NCBI GenBank assembly: GCA_023512835.1
Contig: CM042084.1
Span: 12,177,842 to 12,241,841, forward strand
Reading direction: 5' to 3'
DNA: 64,000 bases
Source: Taxillus chinensis
Lineage: Eukaryota; Streptophyta; Magnoliopsida; Santalales; Loranthaceae
Shown here piece after piece: positions 1 through 12,488 of the stretch. Under the pieces are notes generated by a model, which was not told where the DNA came from, did not search any database, and saw nothing but the letters and a program-made list of their open reading frames with translations. The translations under genes were made by a program, and so were the position numbers. Within the stretch, counting starts at the first letter, position 1; each line of letters begins with the position of its first letter.

Positions 1-257
1 TAATTTTTAGTAATGATTGGAAGGTAGCATGTAATTCCTACGTGCAAGTTATACTAGCTGGATCTGATATACAACTGAATGGAAATTACAGTATGATGAT
101 ACTATTGATGGCTGTAACCATTAATCTGCGGGTGTAGGCATGTTATTCATTTTCCAATATATCGTTTAGCAGAATAACACTGCAGTTTCTCCTCAATTTC
201 TTAGTACTATAGATCGTCCAGACTTTGACCCATTTGACTGCTCTTTGTTGTTTGTAG

Positions 258-3200
258 TTAAACAAGTCTGTTACTGGTCCAAGAAATCCTGGAGTAATTG
301 GTGACAGAGGTTCTGGATCTTTTTCGAGGGAAAGTAAGTTAAACAGTTTGCTTGTAGTGTTGACATTGAATTCTCTTTAGTGTTTGTAATCTTTGGGCTT
401 GCTTATGCATTGAAGGCGTTAATGTTATCTTGTAAATTATTGAGACGATCTTGAAGTACTTCTTTGGTATTGATCCTAAAATCTGCTCTAAAGTATGATT
501 GTACATAACGAGCAAGATGGCTCAATTAATCTGAACAAAAGCTAATACGGCCAGAAAACATACTTTAAGCATAGCCAATACAACATATAGAACTTATTTT
601 GTTCCTGTTAATTCTCGTAACTAGTAGCTACATGGTTAGCTTATGAATTCTAGTTAACAAAATATACATGGTCATACTTATTGACCTCTTGCATCTTAAC
701 TTGGCCTTAAAGTAACTTTTTATTTAAAAAGTGACTCCAAAGCATGATTCAGTGGTCATTCCTTGCATTGTACCTCCATATTCATGTTCCCATGACATAA
801 AGTGCACTATGTACATAAAAAAGAAACCTTGTATCCTTTTGATGTGGAGTTGGGAGAATGGATTGCTAAAGTTTACATGGTGAGGGGGGCAATGAGCACT
901 TGATTTGATTAATATGCTATTTCAAAATGTCTTATCTTCATGTTTTTAAAAATCATTTGATAAAAATGAGTTGAATTTCTCTTTAACAAGTTTTTTTTTC
1001 TGTCATTCCTATTTGTTTTTTATTCTAAAGAAGCTTCAAAGTTTTTATCTTCACGAATATACTCTAATGCAATTTATAGTGGGTTTTAGTGTTCATAAGA
1101 GCCTTTGATCCGGAAACATTAATTTATATAGAAATAATAATATTCTATATATGTATATATGTATGTGAAATTAGTTGTAACAATGGCTAAGCTAAGGTTA
1201 ACACAGTTTAAAAGTGTCTATACACAGATATCTGGTTTGGTGTTGTGCAATGATCCTATGACCTTACCACATCTACACTTAACTGTTGTGTGCCCTTCCA
1301 TTTCCATTGAATCATAATCATTCTTTGCAATAGTGCATCAATGTGATTATAAATCTTTACATGTAAGCTGTAAAGATTGCTTATATCCTCAATTTTGGGA
1401 TGTTATGAAGTTAATTTTTTACACTAGTTATTTGATTCATTCATTCTTCTGCCTCCTGTATAATTAAAATTATCTTCCAGGTTCATCTGCCACAGAATGG
1501 GCTCAGGAGGCAGATTACTGTAACTGGCTTGATCTGCATATGTTTGATGGTATGTCTGATGGGAAAAGATGGTCCTCACAGCCTCATAATGCTACTGGTC
1601 GTCTTGCAGAATCAAAGCCTTTGTACAGAACATCATCATACCCTCTGCAGCAGCAACAGCAGACTCACTTCTCCAGTGAGCCCGCTTTAGACAGAACATC
1701 ATCGTACCCTTTGCTGCAGCAACAGAATCACTTCTCCAATGAGCCAATTTTAGACAGAACAGCATCTTACCCTCTGCCACAGCAACAGAATCACTTCTCC
1801 AACGAGCCAATTTTAGACAGAACGTCATCATACCCTCAGCAGCAGCAGCAGCAGCAACACAGTCACTACTCCAGTGAGCCGATTTTAGTGTCCAAGTCAC
1901 TTTACATGTCTTTTCCCCCTCCTGGCAACAGATCTCAGCAGGTTTCACCACATCGCCATTCACATCACCTTAATATTCCATCATCGCTAGCTAGTGGACT
2001 GCAGCCACCTTTATCTGCACCGGGCATCTCTCATTTATCGAATTCACGTCATTTGGTGAGCTTACCTCATGGTGTGCATTACGGTGGGAATAGGTCTCAG
2101 TTATCCCCTGCTGGACTCTCTGTTAATAGGGGAGCACAGAACCATTGGGTCAACCAACCTAATCTGTTCCATGGGGAGCGCAGCAGCAGCCTCCTCAACA
2201 ACATTTTCCAACAATTGCCTCATCAAAATGGGCAAATATCTCCACAGTTTATGTCACCACATCAACAGATGCAGCATCAGCGATTACATCATCCTGCTCA
2301 GCCATCTTTGCCTCATTTTACGGCACTGCAGTCACAGATATTTAATTCCCATCCATTTCCCACACATAAATCTGTGCTTGGATTGGCTGATACGAGGGAA
2401 CATAGGTCTAAGTCAACACAGAAAGGTAGTAGACAAAATCCACGATTTTCCCCACAAGGCCATGACAGTGGTAGCCAGAGGAGCGATAGTGGGCTGGCAC
2501 AATTTAGATCCAAGTATATGACTGGTGAAGAAATAGAGAGTATACTTAAGATGCAACATGCTACAACGCATGGCAATGATCCGTACACAGATGATTATTA
2601 TCATCAAGCTTGTCTTGCGAAAAAATCTTCTGGGTCAAGGTTAAAGCACCATTTCTGTCCAAATCACCTTAGGGAGCTTCCTTCAAGGGGTCGGAATAGC
2701 ACAGATTCCCATGGTATTCAACAGATTGATGCTCTTGGGAGGGTTCCCTTGTCTTCCATTCGCAGACCTCGTCCTCTCCTTGATGTTGACCTTCCCTTCC
2801 CAGGATCTGGTAATGGAACCTCTGAACCAAAAATGACCGAGAAACCCCTGGAACAGGAGCCCTTGCTTGCAGCAAGAATCACCATTGAGGATTGTCTTTG
2901 TCTCCTTCTTGATATTGATGATATTGACCGGACTCTGCAATTTAGTCAACCTCAAGATGGCGGGACTCAACTCAGGCGCAGGCGGCAAGCCCTGCTTGAA
3001 GGACTGGCAGCCTCACTTCAGCTTGGTGATCCGCTTAGCAAAAGTAGTCACACTGTTGAACTGGCTCCGAGGGACGACATTGTGTTCCTACGATTAGTCT
3101 GCTTGCCGAAAGGCCGAAAGCTTGTTTCTAGGTACCTTCAGCTTCTCTTCCCTGGTGGTGAGCTGGCTCGGATTGTCTGCATGGCTGTTTTCCGTCATTT

Positions 3201-3786
3201 GCGGTTTTTGTTTGGGGGACGGCCTTCTGATTCTGGAGCAGCTGAGGCCACAAATAATCTTAGAAAGACAGTTTCTACATGCGTTAATGGGATGGATCTT
3301 AGAGCACTATGTTCTTGTCTCATTGCTGTTGTGTGTTCTTCTGAACAGCCCCCCCTCCGCCCTATTAGTAGCCCTGCTGGAGATGGAGCCTCTATTCTCA
3401 TAAAATCCGTTCTTGAAAGGGCTACGGAACTGCTAACTGATTTTCATGCTACAGGAAACTGTACCATTTCGAATCGCACACTCTGGCAGGCTTCATTTGA
3501 TACGTTTTTTGGTCTTCTTACCAAGTACTGCATTGCTAAATATGATAGTATTGTGCAGTCACTATTCAGCCAAACACAGATTGGCTCAGAAGTCATTGGT
3601 TCAGAGGCAGCAAAAGCTATAAGCAGGGAGATGCCCGTGGAGCTCTTAAGGGCAAGTCTTCCTCACACTGATGAAAACCAGCGGAAGGTTTTATTAGATT
3701 TTGTTCAGCAGTCAATGCCCATAGCTGGATTCAGTAATCGCGGTAGTAGTGGCGACCTGATAGCTTCTGCGTCTGTAAAAGGTTAA
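258..3786 (+). CDS. PAT1: PAT1 homolog, mRNA-decapping activator (3' part of gene)
   Basis: PAT1 family proteins connect deadenylated mRNA to the LSM1-7/DCP decapping machinery in cytoplasmic P-bodies. Two coding exons are visible. One spans 258-333, preceded by TTTGTAG and followed by GTAAGT. The last spans 1481-3786, preceded by TTCCAG and ending in TAA. Joining them keeps phase through a split Ser codon. The join reads [12 protein letters not shown] followed by [13 protein letters not shown], the acidic/aromatic block I recognise from plant PAT1. From the internal Met at 1540 the last exon runs 748 codons. Its first half is Gln/Ser/Pro/His-rich and probably disordered. The C-terminal third or so (about residues 440-735) is a helical region typical of PAT1. 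The N-terminal exons, including the LSM/DDX6-binding end, lie left of the window. Known family: Arabidopsis PAT1 is an MPK4 substrate. Identity is confident; the exact paralog is not. Confidence 0.88.
334..1480 (+). other. Penultimate intron of the PAT1 gene
   Basis: A GT-AG intron (GTAAGT ... TTCCAG) of 1147 bp, T-rich and AT-rich as plant introns are. No ORF or repeat of note was seen in it. Positions 1-257 look like the 3' part of a preceding intron, ending in TTTGTAG. Confidence 0.75.
1481..3786 (+). CDS. PAT1: Terminal coding exon of the PAT1 homolog
   Basis: This exon is open over its whole length in one frame from the acceptor at 1480/1481 to the TAA at 3784-3786. It begins with two bases completing a Ser codon, so the Met at 1540 is internal and not the true start. 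It contains a four-fold repeat (1626-1888), then a low-complexity Q/H/S/P stretch to about 2450. A basic segment and the conserved C-terminal helical region follow (residues about 440-735 from the Met at 1540). No frameshift or premature stop is seen, so the gene looks functional. Confidence 0.9.
1626..1888 (+). repeat. Four tandem Gln-rich repeats within PAT1
   Basis: Four imperfect units of about 62-70 bp lie in frame. Each encodes a version of R-T-(S/A)-S-Y-P-L followed by a glutamine run, then H-(F/Y)-(S)-(S/N)-E-P-(A/I)-L-(D/V). Units start near 1626, 1691, 1753 and 1816. The fourth has the longest CAG/CAA run (about eight Gln). Spacers keep the frame, so the array is expressed protein, not noise. 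Confidence 0.85.
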
Positions 3787-4760
3787 TGATTTGTAAACCA
3801 CATAAGGTGAAAGCTGTCTGCTGGACATGGATCTTGTGGCTAGCAGCTGTGCCCATGGAGTCACGTGATGGATGCCTTGACATTGTACATGTGCTTCGCC
3901 TTGGTATATGGTTTGGCATCGGTTGCAGCCCACGGAACGCTCTCTTCTTAAAAATCACAAGAGCTTCCTTCCCTGCCCTCAACTTCTATGTTTTTCTTTC
4001 TTTTTTTTTCCCTCTTTGTTCTTTTTTCTTTTGTTGATAAGAAAGGTTTACTGTGTGGCCAAGTTTGAAGAACACATGAGGCAGTTTGTATTGAGCTGGA
4101 AAACGAAAATGTCCGGAGATGACATGCTGACGGGTCCTGTGACTCTAGAAGTTGTTTATGGGGGGCTTAATTTTGGTGCTCCTGGTTGAAACTCTGGCGC
4201 AAATTTGCAGGAATAGAGCGTGGGCCAACTGGGAAGGAAGTCAGGAACCATGGGTTCTCGGGTTAGGTGGGGAGGCTTATTTTCAGTTCTGTATTTTTAT
4301 TAGCATAAAGCTGGGGTAGGAGGGAGAAGGTGCATGCAATGTCTTCCATTCTCTTATTATGGTGAGATGCGAGAAGAAACACTGTAATAGTTAAGTTACT
4401 GTCACTGATTTAAGGTGTTGTACGGTAGTAGAATAGATGAGGAAAGGGGCTAGTCACATTTTCACCCTTGTCCACCTGCCTCACTAGGGACTGAAACAGA
4501 AACGTTTGCTATGGTTACAGACACTAGTAGTAAGTAGTGTCTGCCTAAGTTGGTCGTCCAAATGCCTAAGTTGTGTCTGCCTGGAAGAGAGCATCTGCTC
4601 TCCACATACTTGACGTGAAATTTAGCCAAGTTCTAACATTGGTTGAAAACCATTATGTACATGCCATTTATGCATGCCAAGCGTTGGAAGATGAGGGATG
4701 AGGATATTGTACGTGTATTTATTCATTTTTAATAATTTTGAATTACAGTCCATTCATACA
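3787..4760 (+). other. 3' untranslated region and downstream flank of PAT1
   Basis: The stretch after the PAT1 stop has mixed composition up to about 4700, unlike the very AT-rich DNA beyond. It includes a T-rich pyrimidine tract at about 3995-4033. The polyadenylation site is not identifiable with confidence. Short ORFs here have no recognisable coding signal. Confidence 0.5.
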
Positions 4761-6760
4761 AATTTTTAGTGACCTACCTAGTTTTTGAAGGGGGGAAAAA
4801 CAAAATGTCAGCCGGTCGGTAGATAATCTCAATTTCCCTAAAATTGACTTGGTTGAGGCTTAAATTTGAATATATAAATGTATAAATAAAATTTGTATTA
4901 TTTAAATAATCCTTTTCATAGCTTATATATATGTCCGCACACGTGTGCCCAGAAAATGTTACAAAATGGAAAATATGGGTTATTGGGAACAGCAACTTTG
5001 CGTTTTACAAAGGTTGATGTGTTGATATTAATGCTTGCTTGTCACTGGCATACGTTCCTAATTTACTGTATGGTGCTTTAAAGCATCGTTAACTCTCTTT
5101 CTAAGTTAATGGTATATTTTTATTGTTTCAATTATCTCTTTAAATATTTATTAAACTAGATAATTTTGTAACGTGTTTTTTATATATAGAAATACAGTTG
5201 CTTTCTAAATTAATTATATTAATATTTTAATACAATGAATTATTAATTAGTTATATAAAAAATTAATTATTTAAATTAAAAGTTTAAAAAAATTAAAAAT
5301 TATATAATTAGCTAAAATAGAGAGTATAGTTAGAATAGATCATTAAAAATAGTTAACTAAAATAACTTTTGCATCAAATAGAGAGTGAAATTTAGGAAAT
5401 ATGATTGAAAATATTCTTAGAATATATTAATTTAAAGCCAATTACAGCTTGAGCTTCTAGTTTAAATTTTTGCCAAATTCATAATAGGAACTTTGTTTGT
5501 ACTTACTTTTCTTCCCCCTAATTTCCATCCAAACCCTATCACAACCAGGACTAAAATTCTCTAACTTCATCTCAGCCCAGGGTTATTTTTTCCAGTCATG
5601 ATACGTGCATGTCTACTTTTGCGTAGGCTCCTTATGCACACCTGATGTAACAGTAATTCATTGATTTTGATCAAATTATTCTTAGCCTTGTTCAATCACC
5701 GGTGAAACCTAATTAAATTATTAGTTAATAAAATATTACTGATGTGCGAGGCCTAGCAAAAGCAAACTTGTATATGTATTTGTTAGTTTTTTTTTTTTAA
5801 GATTTAGGGTTTATTCTTATTTTGAATTGAATTAGTAGGCAAAATATTAGTATTTTAATTTCATCATCATCACCCTCCAACCCACAAATCAACTAATAGG
5901 TTTTCAATTCTGATGATGATAACTCTTCATTTAAAAAAATAAAATCTCTCCAAACAGACTAAATTCAAAAAAAAAAAAAAGATGAAATAAAAAAAGCAAA
6001 ACAAACAAACAGATTTGATTTATAGGTGCACAATTTATAATTCTTCAAGTAAATCATACTTGGTTAGTCCTTTCTCCTATGGGGGTTGTATTATAGAATG
6101 AAGAATACTCCTTAAATCATGTTTCATACGCTACATATCCCTAGCTTGATCCAAATGCAAGAAGATTAAGAACATGTTTATATTAGCTATTTTCTATTTT
6201 TGATCTCAAATATGATAACTGTTTTTAGTATAAAAAATAAAAAATAAAAAGTAATTATTTTAATTTTTGTTGACACTTAAAATAAAAATAATCTTGTATT
6301 GTTTTCGATTTTCTATACCAAAAATAACTACAACATTTTGAGAATGAAAAAATTAATCTAACCAAACATGCCCTAGGTTTTTACGATAAAAGTGAATTTA
6401 TAAAGATTATTTTGTTTGACATTTTTCAATTTATTCTCTTTAACACTAGAATTCCAAAATAAAATAATGGGCATAAAGATGTTATGCATTAACATATGTT
6501 ATATGTATTTTTTTTAGAATTCATAAATGCTAAAAGCCACTCTTAAATATAATATAAAACTTGTAAGAATGAGAATAGTTAATTTCTCACTAATACATAT
6601 AATAGCTTGTTTGGTATGCGTAAATGGGATCGAATATAATCCATTTACATTCTCGCGTTTGGTAGCCCAAAGAGAAGGGAATAGATGATTCCCAAGGGAA
6701 TTAGATTCCCTTATACGGGTAAAATCAAATCCCCCCACATACTGATTTTCTCAAGATCCA
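4760..6760. other. AT-rich intergenic spacer
   Basis: No gene is seen. Composition is strongly A+T-rich with poly-A/T runs. At about 6604-6720 there is a phrase of the 'GTTTGGTA' type, found at the ends of many plant non-autonomous DNA transposons, but no matching partner end was located nearby. Confidence 0.5.
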
Positions 6761-6763
6761 AGC

Positions 6764-8240
6764 AAGATCGTCTGGGTATATAGGTTTGTATACAAAAGGG
6801 GGGGTGAATCTGTATACTTAAAACTATTTCCTTTAGTTTTAAGAGTAGTATAATTCTCAGAGTTATTCTACAAATAAGGTTCTTGTTTGGGTGGTATTTC
6901 AGTATCTTATGTAAAATCAGCTTAATAGCAAATATGTATGAGAAGTAAAAGACTAAGACACACGGTTTACGTGGTTCGATCAATGTGATCTACTCCATGG
7001 TGGTGAGGGTGTACCTACACCGAGTCTAATTCACTATATTCGTTTAATACAATAGGGTCTAGTCCTTGTTACAATAGAATCAACTCTTTTTTGCTCTTAA
7101 ATGCAAATACAAAAACAGTATTACTCCAGTACTCACTCACTGTGAAGAACTGTCTAGCGCAATCTGCTCTTGCGTGTTCAATCGTTTGCACTACTTGACC
7201 TTCAACCATTTCTTTGCCAAACTCACAATCTGTTCATGGATGTATGAGGAACGAAGACAAATTAACTCACATTATCTCGCTTACAATCTTCCTCCCTCTT
7301 TATATATTTTGTATAAACTACTTTTCGTCGTCTTTGTATTGCACAAGATGTCTTTCATGTGTTCTCTGAAAGTTTTTAATGCTTACTTGAAGTAAGGCAT
7401 GTGCTTGACGTATATAGGTTGTCCAAAATATGAAACCTTTCTGCTAGGGTTAGGCATGTACCATCTTTTGATCTTCATCATTGAACCATGTTAACCTAGC
7501 CTCAGATAGGTCCACGTGTTTTCCAGTCCTTAGCGTACTAAAGGAAACGTTGTCCAAGTGGTAACTTACTTAAACGGTGGCCTTCAGTGCCTTTCACTCC
7601 TTCGACTAGCCACAGCCTCGAAGATGTATGTCTCGTAGCTTCGTTGTTACCTCTCTAGGTACGCATGCTACTACCTCTGAGTCTTCACCTTCAAATCTTC
7701 GAGTCTGAATCTTCAAGCCTTGGATCTTCGAATTGATCTTCCAATTCTTCTGCTCTTCGGTTTTGAATCTAGGTTAGAACAAGTAATCAACTGACTTTCA
7801 CTCTATGAGTCTTCAAGTCTTCCTATCTTCGAGCCAACGACAACCTCATTCTACCCTGGCTAATTATCTGTTCAAATCACGTATCTCTGTTCTCAGCAAT
7901 GGGTCTCCACATCTTCAACCCTGCGAGCTTCGACTCTACAATGTTGCCACTCTATACTTGACGGATCTTCAAGCCAGCAAGTCTTCGAGTCTCTGAGATG
8001 TTGCTCTTCACTTGATTACACCTTGGGTTTTCAAATCTTCGACCCTATGTATCTATGAGTCTGCGACCCTATGTTCCTTCGGTGATGCTTTGAGCATGGT
8101 GGTCTGATGATCTTCAACTCTGCAAATCTTCGAGTCATCTGATCTTCGATCTTGTAGATCTTCAAGTATGGATCTCTGAGTCTTCGACCCTGAGCTTCGT
8201 CCCTGTAAGTACATGGTTAGACTCCCTCTATGAGCTGACT
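6764..8240. mobile_element. Probable non-coding retrotransposon relic with TCTTCGA/TCTTCAA repeats
   Basis: A G-run followed by TGAAT occurs at about 6797-6810. A phrase reading TTTACGTGGTTCGATC follows at about 6966-6981. Both are motifs I associate with plant LTR-type or TRIM-type elements. From about 7600 to 8205 the DNA is crowded with degenerate copies of TCTTCGA or TCTTCAA, more than twenty by eye. Element ends, target duplications and coding domains were not found, so the class is a guess. Confidence 0.35.
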
Positions 8241-8389
8241 CTAAGAGATCACTCTACAAAGTTATCCAACCAAGTACGGATCTTTGACCTTGCGTCCTCC
8301 CGCTTCCGCATTATGTTGACATCAATGACAACTAAAGACCATGGGAACAACACATACCAAGTTTTGAAACATTCCCACAGGTGTGAAAA

Positions 8390-8630
8390 TTGAATTACAG
8401 TGTTACCTTTTCCAATGGTCGTATCCCTACGCACCTGACCGTCCTCCCCTCCCCTCCCTACACGCCTGACCACCGCTCGACCGCCCTGCCCTCCCATCTC
8501 GATCCCTGCCTAACCGCCCTCCCCTCCAGCCCAATCGCCATCTGCCACCCTCACTATCGTTGCCCACCTCCCTCACCACCGATCTCCTCTCCCACCTCCA
8601 ACGCCACCGCTAGATCTCCACTGTAACGTT
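8390..8630 (+). repeat. Cytosine-rich low-complexity tract
   Basis: A C-rich stretch dominated by CCCTCCC, GACCGCC and CACC words, standing out from the AT-rich surroundings. It is open in one frame for 78 codons, but the predicted Pro/Ser/Thr-only peptide looks like composition rather than a gene. Confidence 0.5.
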
Positions 8631-10694
8631 CCCAAATTTGGGACCTCCAAATTGGGTGAGTTAGCGGAAATTAAATATATAAGTTTGATATAAATTTCAA
8701 ACTTTTAACTATTTATCAAACAAACCATTAATTATTACAAATTTCAATCCAAGATCTTTAAAGTTTAAGAGTTTAAAAACTAAGTGTTCATAACCTATTA
8801 TTACATAACAAAGCACACGAGTAGTCAAACTTAATAAATCTTTAAAATTTCACACAACTTTATTTCCAAGAACTTCTCGACTCATTATCCTAGTTTCTTC
8901 GTTCTTTTAATTACCTGGGGTTGAAAAAGAAATCATAAAAAGGGTGAGCTCAAATAGCCCAATAAGGGTAAACATAAGTGGGCAAGGAAAATCATAAAGA
9001 TATCGAACATAAGAAAATACCATAAAAGATTTCATAACGTTTGCACATCATACGTGATCAACATTTTACAAGGGAATCATAACAGGGAAGATTATGTTTA
9101 GACATCGTATCATAACATAATGATCTAGGTTAACTACCCAGATACCATATCATAATATAACATATTATCAGCTGAATTGACACTCTCCAGTGATGTTCTT
9201 TACCCAATGCATTGGAACCACCTATTATAAATTTACTTTGTCCAACATAAGAGAGATCATAATAAGATCAATTCATTACATAAAACAAATTATAGAATTT
9301 CATGAAACATAGTTAAGTATAGAACATAATGTTAACAATGATGATCTTGATTTTCAAAAAGGTCATATACCCTAATTAATAAAATAGAATAGTAGAGAGA
9401 AATCAAATAGACTAATGTCCCTTACGAATAATTAATAGAGGGGAGGTTAATAAAAGGTGAGTAATAGAAAGCAACAAGGACATAGAAGAGGAAAAGAAAA
9501 GAAAAGAAAACCCTTACAATCCGCTTGTCGTTCTCCGCATTCTAAACCTTAAAAAAAATATCAAAACACTAAATTACCATTAATGTTTGAAAGTTCGTTT
9601 TAGTTTATTCCTTTTATTAACCTTACTCATAAATAAATATCACACATATCTATTTCTTTTTTTTAATATCATACTTTAACTTATATCTTTTAATAGACAT
9701 ACCGTGCTTGTAGGGTAGGCTATTAATTTGGGTTCCATCTTCTATTGTGGTTCCATCTCCTATGTCGATCTCATGCATCGTAAGCCTTGAGTTGTGCAAT
9801 AATTATGTTATATTCCTTGAGAGTTTTTGAATAAGATTTACTTTCTGTATTAGGTGAACGGAAAAGATATTCGATAAGCCTATTTTTCCTATGTGTCTTC
9901 CTCCTTAACCATGATGAGTTATTAGACATTGGTGAAAAGGGAAGATCTAGAGGAGATAAGGATGGAGGTAGCTGTGAGGTTGAAGCATTAGCAATTGAGG
10001 TTGTGGAAGAACAAGGACGATTGTCGGAGTAATTCATTATGGAAATTATTCCTTACGATCCTCCGCTTTCTAGAAAAAAAACATCGAGTTAATATTCTCA
10101 TATTTTCACTTTAATTATATAATGAAAATGCTATAATGAAATAACATAATTTAAAATAATTACATTTGTGTATATATATAAGGTGGCAAGGCCAACCATA
10201 TAGATCTTATAAATAAAGAAACTTCAAAATCTTGATTACCTTTTGTAGAACTTCGACGCTTGATTAGTACCAAAAATAAAAGAGGGTTTGAGTAGAGTAT
10301 TTGGGGTGTTAGAAGGTCTTGAGGGAGTGTTTGTAAAGAGAATTTCATGGTATGACTTTAGGGAACTTGTGCATTAAGAGGAGAGGCAAGACACCCCTTA
10401 AAAAGGGCAAAGGATGGTAGGTGGTATGTACAGTAGTTGAAATTTTTGTCTTTAATACCTTATTTTCTTCCATAATTTTCTCATTTTCACATAGTTTGAT
10501 TCTTATCCCATTATTATCTACCACGTGGCCCCTTTGTTGCCCCTATTTTTGGGTTTTTAGGATTTGTTTGACTTTGAATGTTTCTTTGATCACAAAAGTC
10601 ATATGGGTGCATGGTCTACTATTATGACTATAACTTTCTAGATTCTTCATTAAATTCAACAAGGCCAATTGGTATGGATTCCTAACTTAATTAT
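8625..10694 (-). mobile_element. Antisense gypsy-type LTR remnant (left part)
   Basis: TGTAACGTTCCCAAATTTGG at about 8622 read on the minus strand gives an LTR-like end in ...TTACA. Around 8945-8985 the minus strand carries an 'ATTGGGCTATTTGAGCTCACC' type phrase, the counterpart of the plus-strand 'TACTGAGCTTATAGCTCATC' at about 22707-22730. These phrases resemble the downstream part of Tekay/Del-type LTRs. No ORFs with known domains are seen. The Athila-like element that follows is inserted into this stretch or its flank. Extent uncertain. Confidence 0.35.
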
Positions 10695-12116
10695 TGATAA
10701 CTGCGTAATTTGTCATTAAATTTGCAATTAATTTATGGACTTTAACTTAATATTTTATTAAATTAATGCATTTTTATAATAGTTTTCCTCATTTTCAATT
10801 ATTTACTATTTTATTCATTTTTTATAGATTTAATATTAATTTTGGTGATTTTAAATGCTAAATTAATTATTCTAATTTTTAATATTAATTTTTTAGGCTT
10901 AATTGATTATTTTAATGTTTTGTATTTTTATTTATTATTATTATTATTATTATTAGTTTGCATGCAATACGTGAAGAAGAAGAATGGAAAGAATTGCTTG
11001 TGCTTGGGCGTAAGAATTGAAGGAAATTTGAAGGAGTGGTGATATCTTGTGGGCCCACAAGCATTAATTGCCAAATCTCTTATTTGAAGTAGCCATGCGA
11101 GAGGATATAAAGAGAGGAGAGACCCATCCCGTGCCCAGTGTCTCCAGAACAACGCCTCGTCCGTTTATCAATCCTCCCGCACGGCTCGTCACGCTCGCAC
11201 GTCTTCAATACCAGGCGCTACACCTCGTCCACGCAGCGACATCACCATCACATCAGCGTAGTTCATCACGCACGAGCAGCGACAAGAGACCCACGCGGCG
11301 CGCGAGCCCAACCGTTTTCCATCAAGACGTACGCGTTAATAGCGAAATTTAAGAAATTAGCGCGGCGAATATTGAAGATTCAGATCGAGTTCAAGACCGA
11401 GTGTTTAATTGTTTGCAGCCTATTTATCTTAATTCTGTTCTAATTCTGTTGTCTAATTTTTCCAAACATATTTGTGATTTTTCAACCTATGGAGGGGTAA
11501 GTATTTTGTAATCGGTTTAGCGTAGCACTTTGGATGCTTGTTTTGAATCCATGTTTTAACATTTAATTTGGTATTTTATGTGCTATGATTTAATTCTCTA
11601 TCTCTTTGATTTGTTGATTTAATATCTCGGTTGAGTGTTAATTTAGCAATTCATTGTGCGTTAATATTTTAATTGAGTGGAAAGATTTGTTTCGTAGGGA
11701 ACAGGTCTTTCGAGAATTAATTCATAATTATTCCGGTTGGAATAAATTCATAATTTGATTGTATTCATGGTGTCTTGATGCATTTGAATTATGGGGCCAT
11801 AATTTATCTAATTAATCTTTTGGGATAGTGATAAACAGCATTCAGGTGTGAAGTTAAACCGGTTACATATTTAATTAATTGATTTTCTCAGTTATTGATT
11901 TTCTTAGTTAAAATCTTTGTTTTAATTAGTTTTAATTCGATCAAAAATCCCCCAATTTTATATTTTATATTTTTTATTAGTTTTTGGTAAACGAGTAATT
12001 AAATAGATTGAATTGAATTTTATAAGTCCTCCGGTAGAGAACGACCTATGTTAGCCCTATCTTATACTTAGTTTAAATTTTATTTGAAGTGCATGTGCGA
12101 CAAACGCCCCTTTTCA
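10695..12116 (+). repeat. 5' LTR of the Athila-like element
   Basis: 1422 bp, TG...CA ends. It contains a (TTA)n run at about 10929-10956 and a TATA box (TATAAAG) at about 11105-11111, followed by a short GC-rich stretch that is the likely transcription start region. It is near-identical to the copy at 19200-20630 except for clustered small differences at about 11120-11400. Confidence 0.92.
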
Positions 12117-12119
12117 AAT

Positions 12120-12137
12120 TGGCGCCGTTGCCGGGGA
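12120..12137 (+). promoter_or_regulatory. Primer binding site, tRNA-Asp type
   Basis: TGGCGCCGTTGCCGGGGA, three bases after the 5' LTR. This is the complement of the 3' end of plant tRNA-Asp including CCA, the usual minus-strand primer of Athila/Tat gypsy elements. Confidence 0.9.
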
Positions 12138-12488
12138 GGCATTAAATTTGATTCAATTTATTTTCTTGCTTGTTTTATTATTTGTTTTGATTTTTATTTA
12201 TTTATTATTTTGTTTGGACTTACCTGGTATTTTCTTGTCTTTGTTTTTTGCAGGTTTCCTTTTTATTTTATTTATTTATTTTATTTTAAAAAAAAACCAA
12301 AAAAAAAAAGTTTCCATTTTTCTACAGTTTCTTTTTTTTTTTTGCAGGTTTTCTTTTCTAACAACTTTCCTGTTTTGTTTTATTTATTTATTTATTTTTT
12401 TCATTGTTTTATTTTTTTTTTGCAGGTTTTTCTTTTTCTTTTATTTTATTTTCTCTTCTCTTCCTCTTAATTTCTTTTTTGCAGTTTT

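Noticed and set aside
2069..2521. 150-codon ORF overlapping PAT1 in another frame
   Set aside because: Shadow of the PAT1 exon; the PAT1 frame carries the family motifs.
6960..7140. Possible tRNA-derived SINE because of a GTGGTTCGATC phrase
   Set aside because: GGTTCGATC resembles a tRNA B box, but no A box at the right distance and no 3' tail were found.
8390..8626. Pro/Ser/Thr-rich 78-codon ORF, possibly a cell-wall protein
   Set aside because: No signal peptide and no regular SPPP or hydroxyproline motif; the C-rich composition alone explains it.
10842..11443. Repeated 66-codon ORF also present at 19347-19547
   Set aside because: It is the same stretch of the two LTRs; not a conserved small gene.
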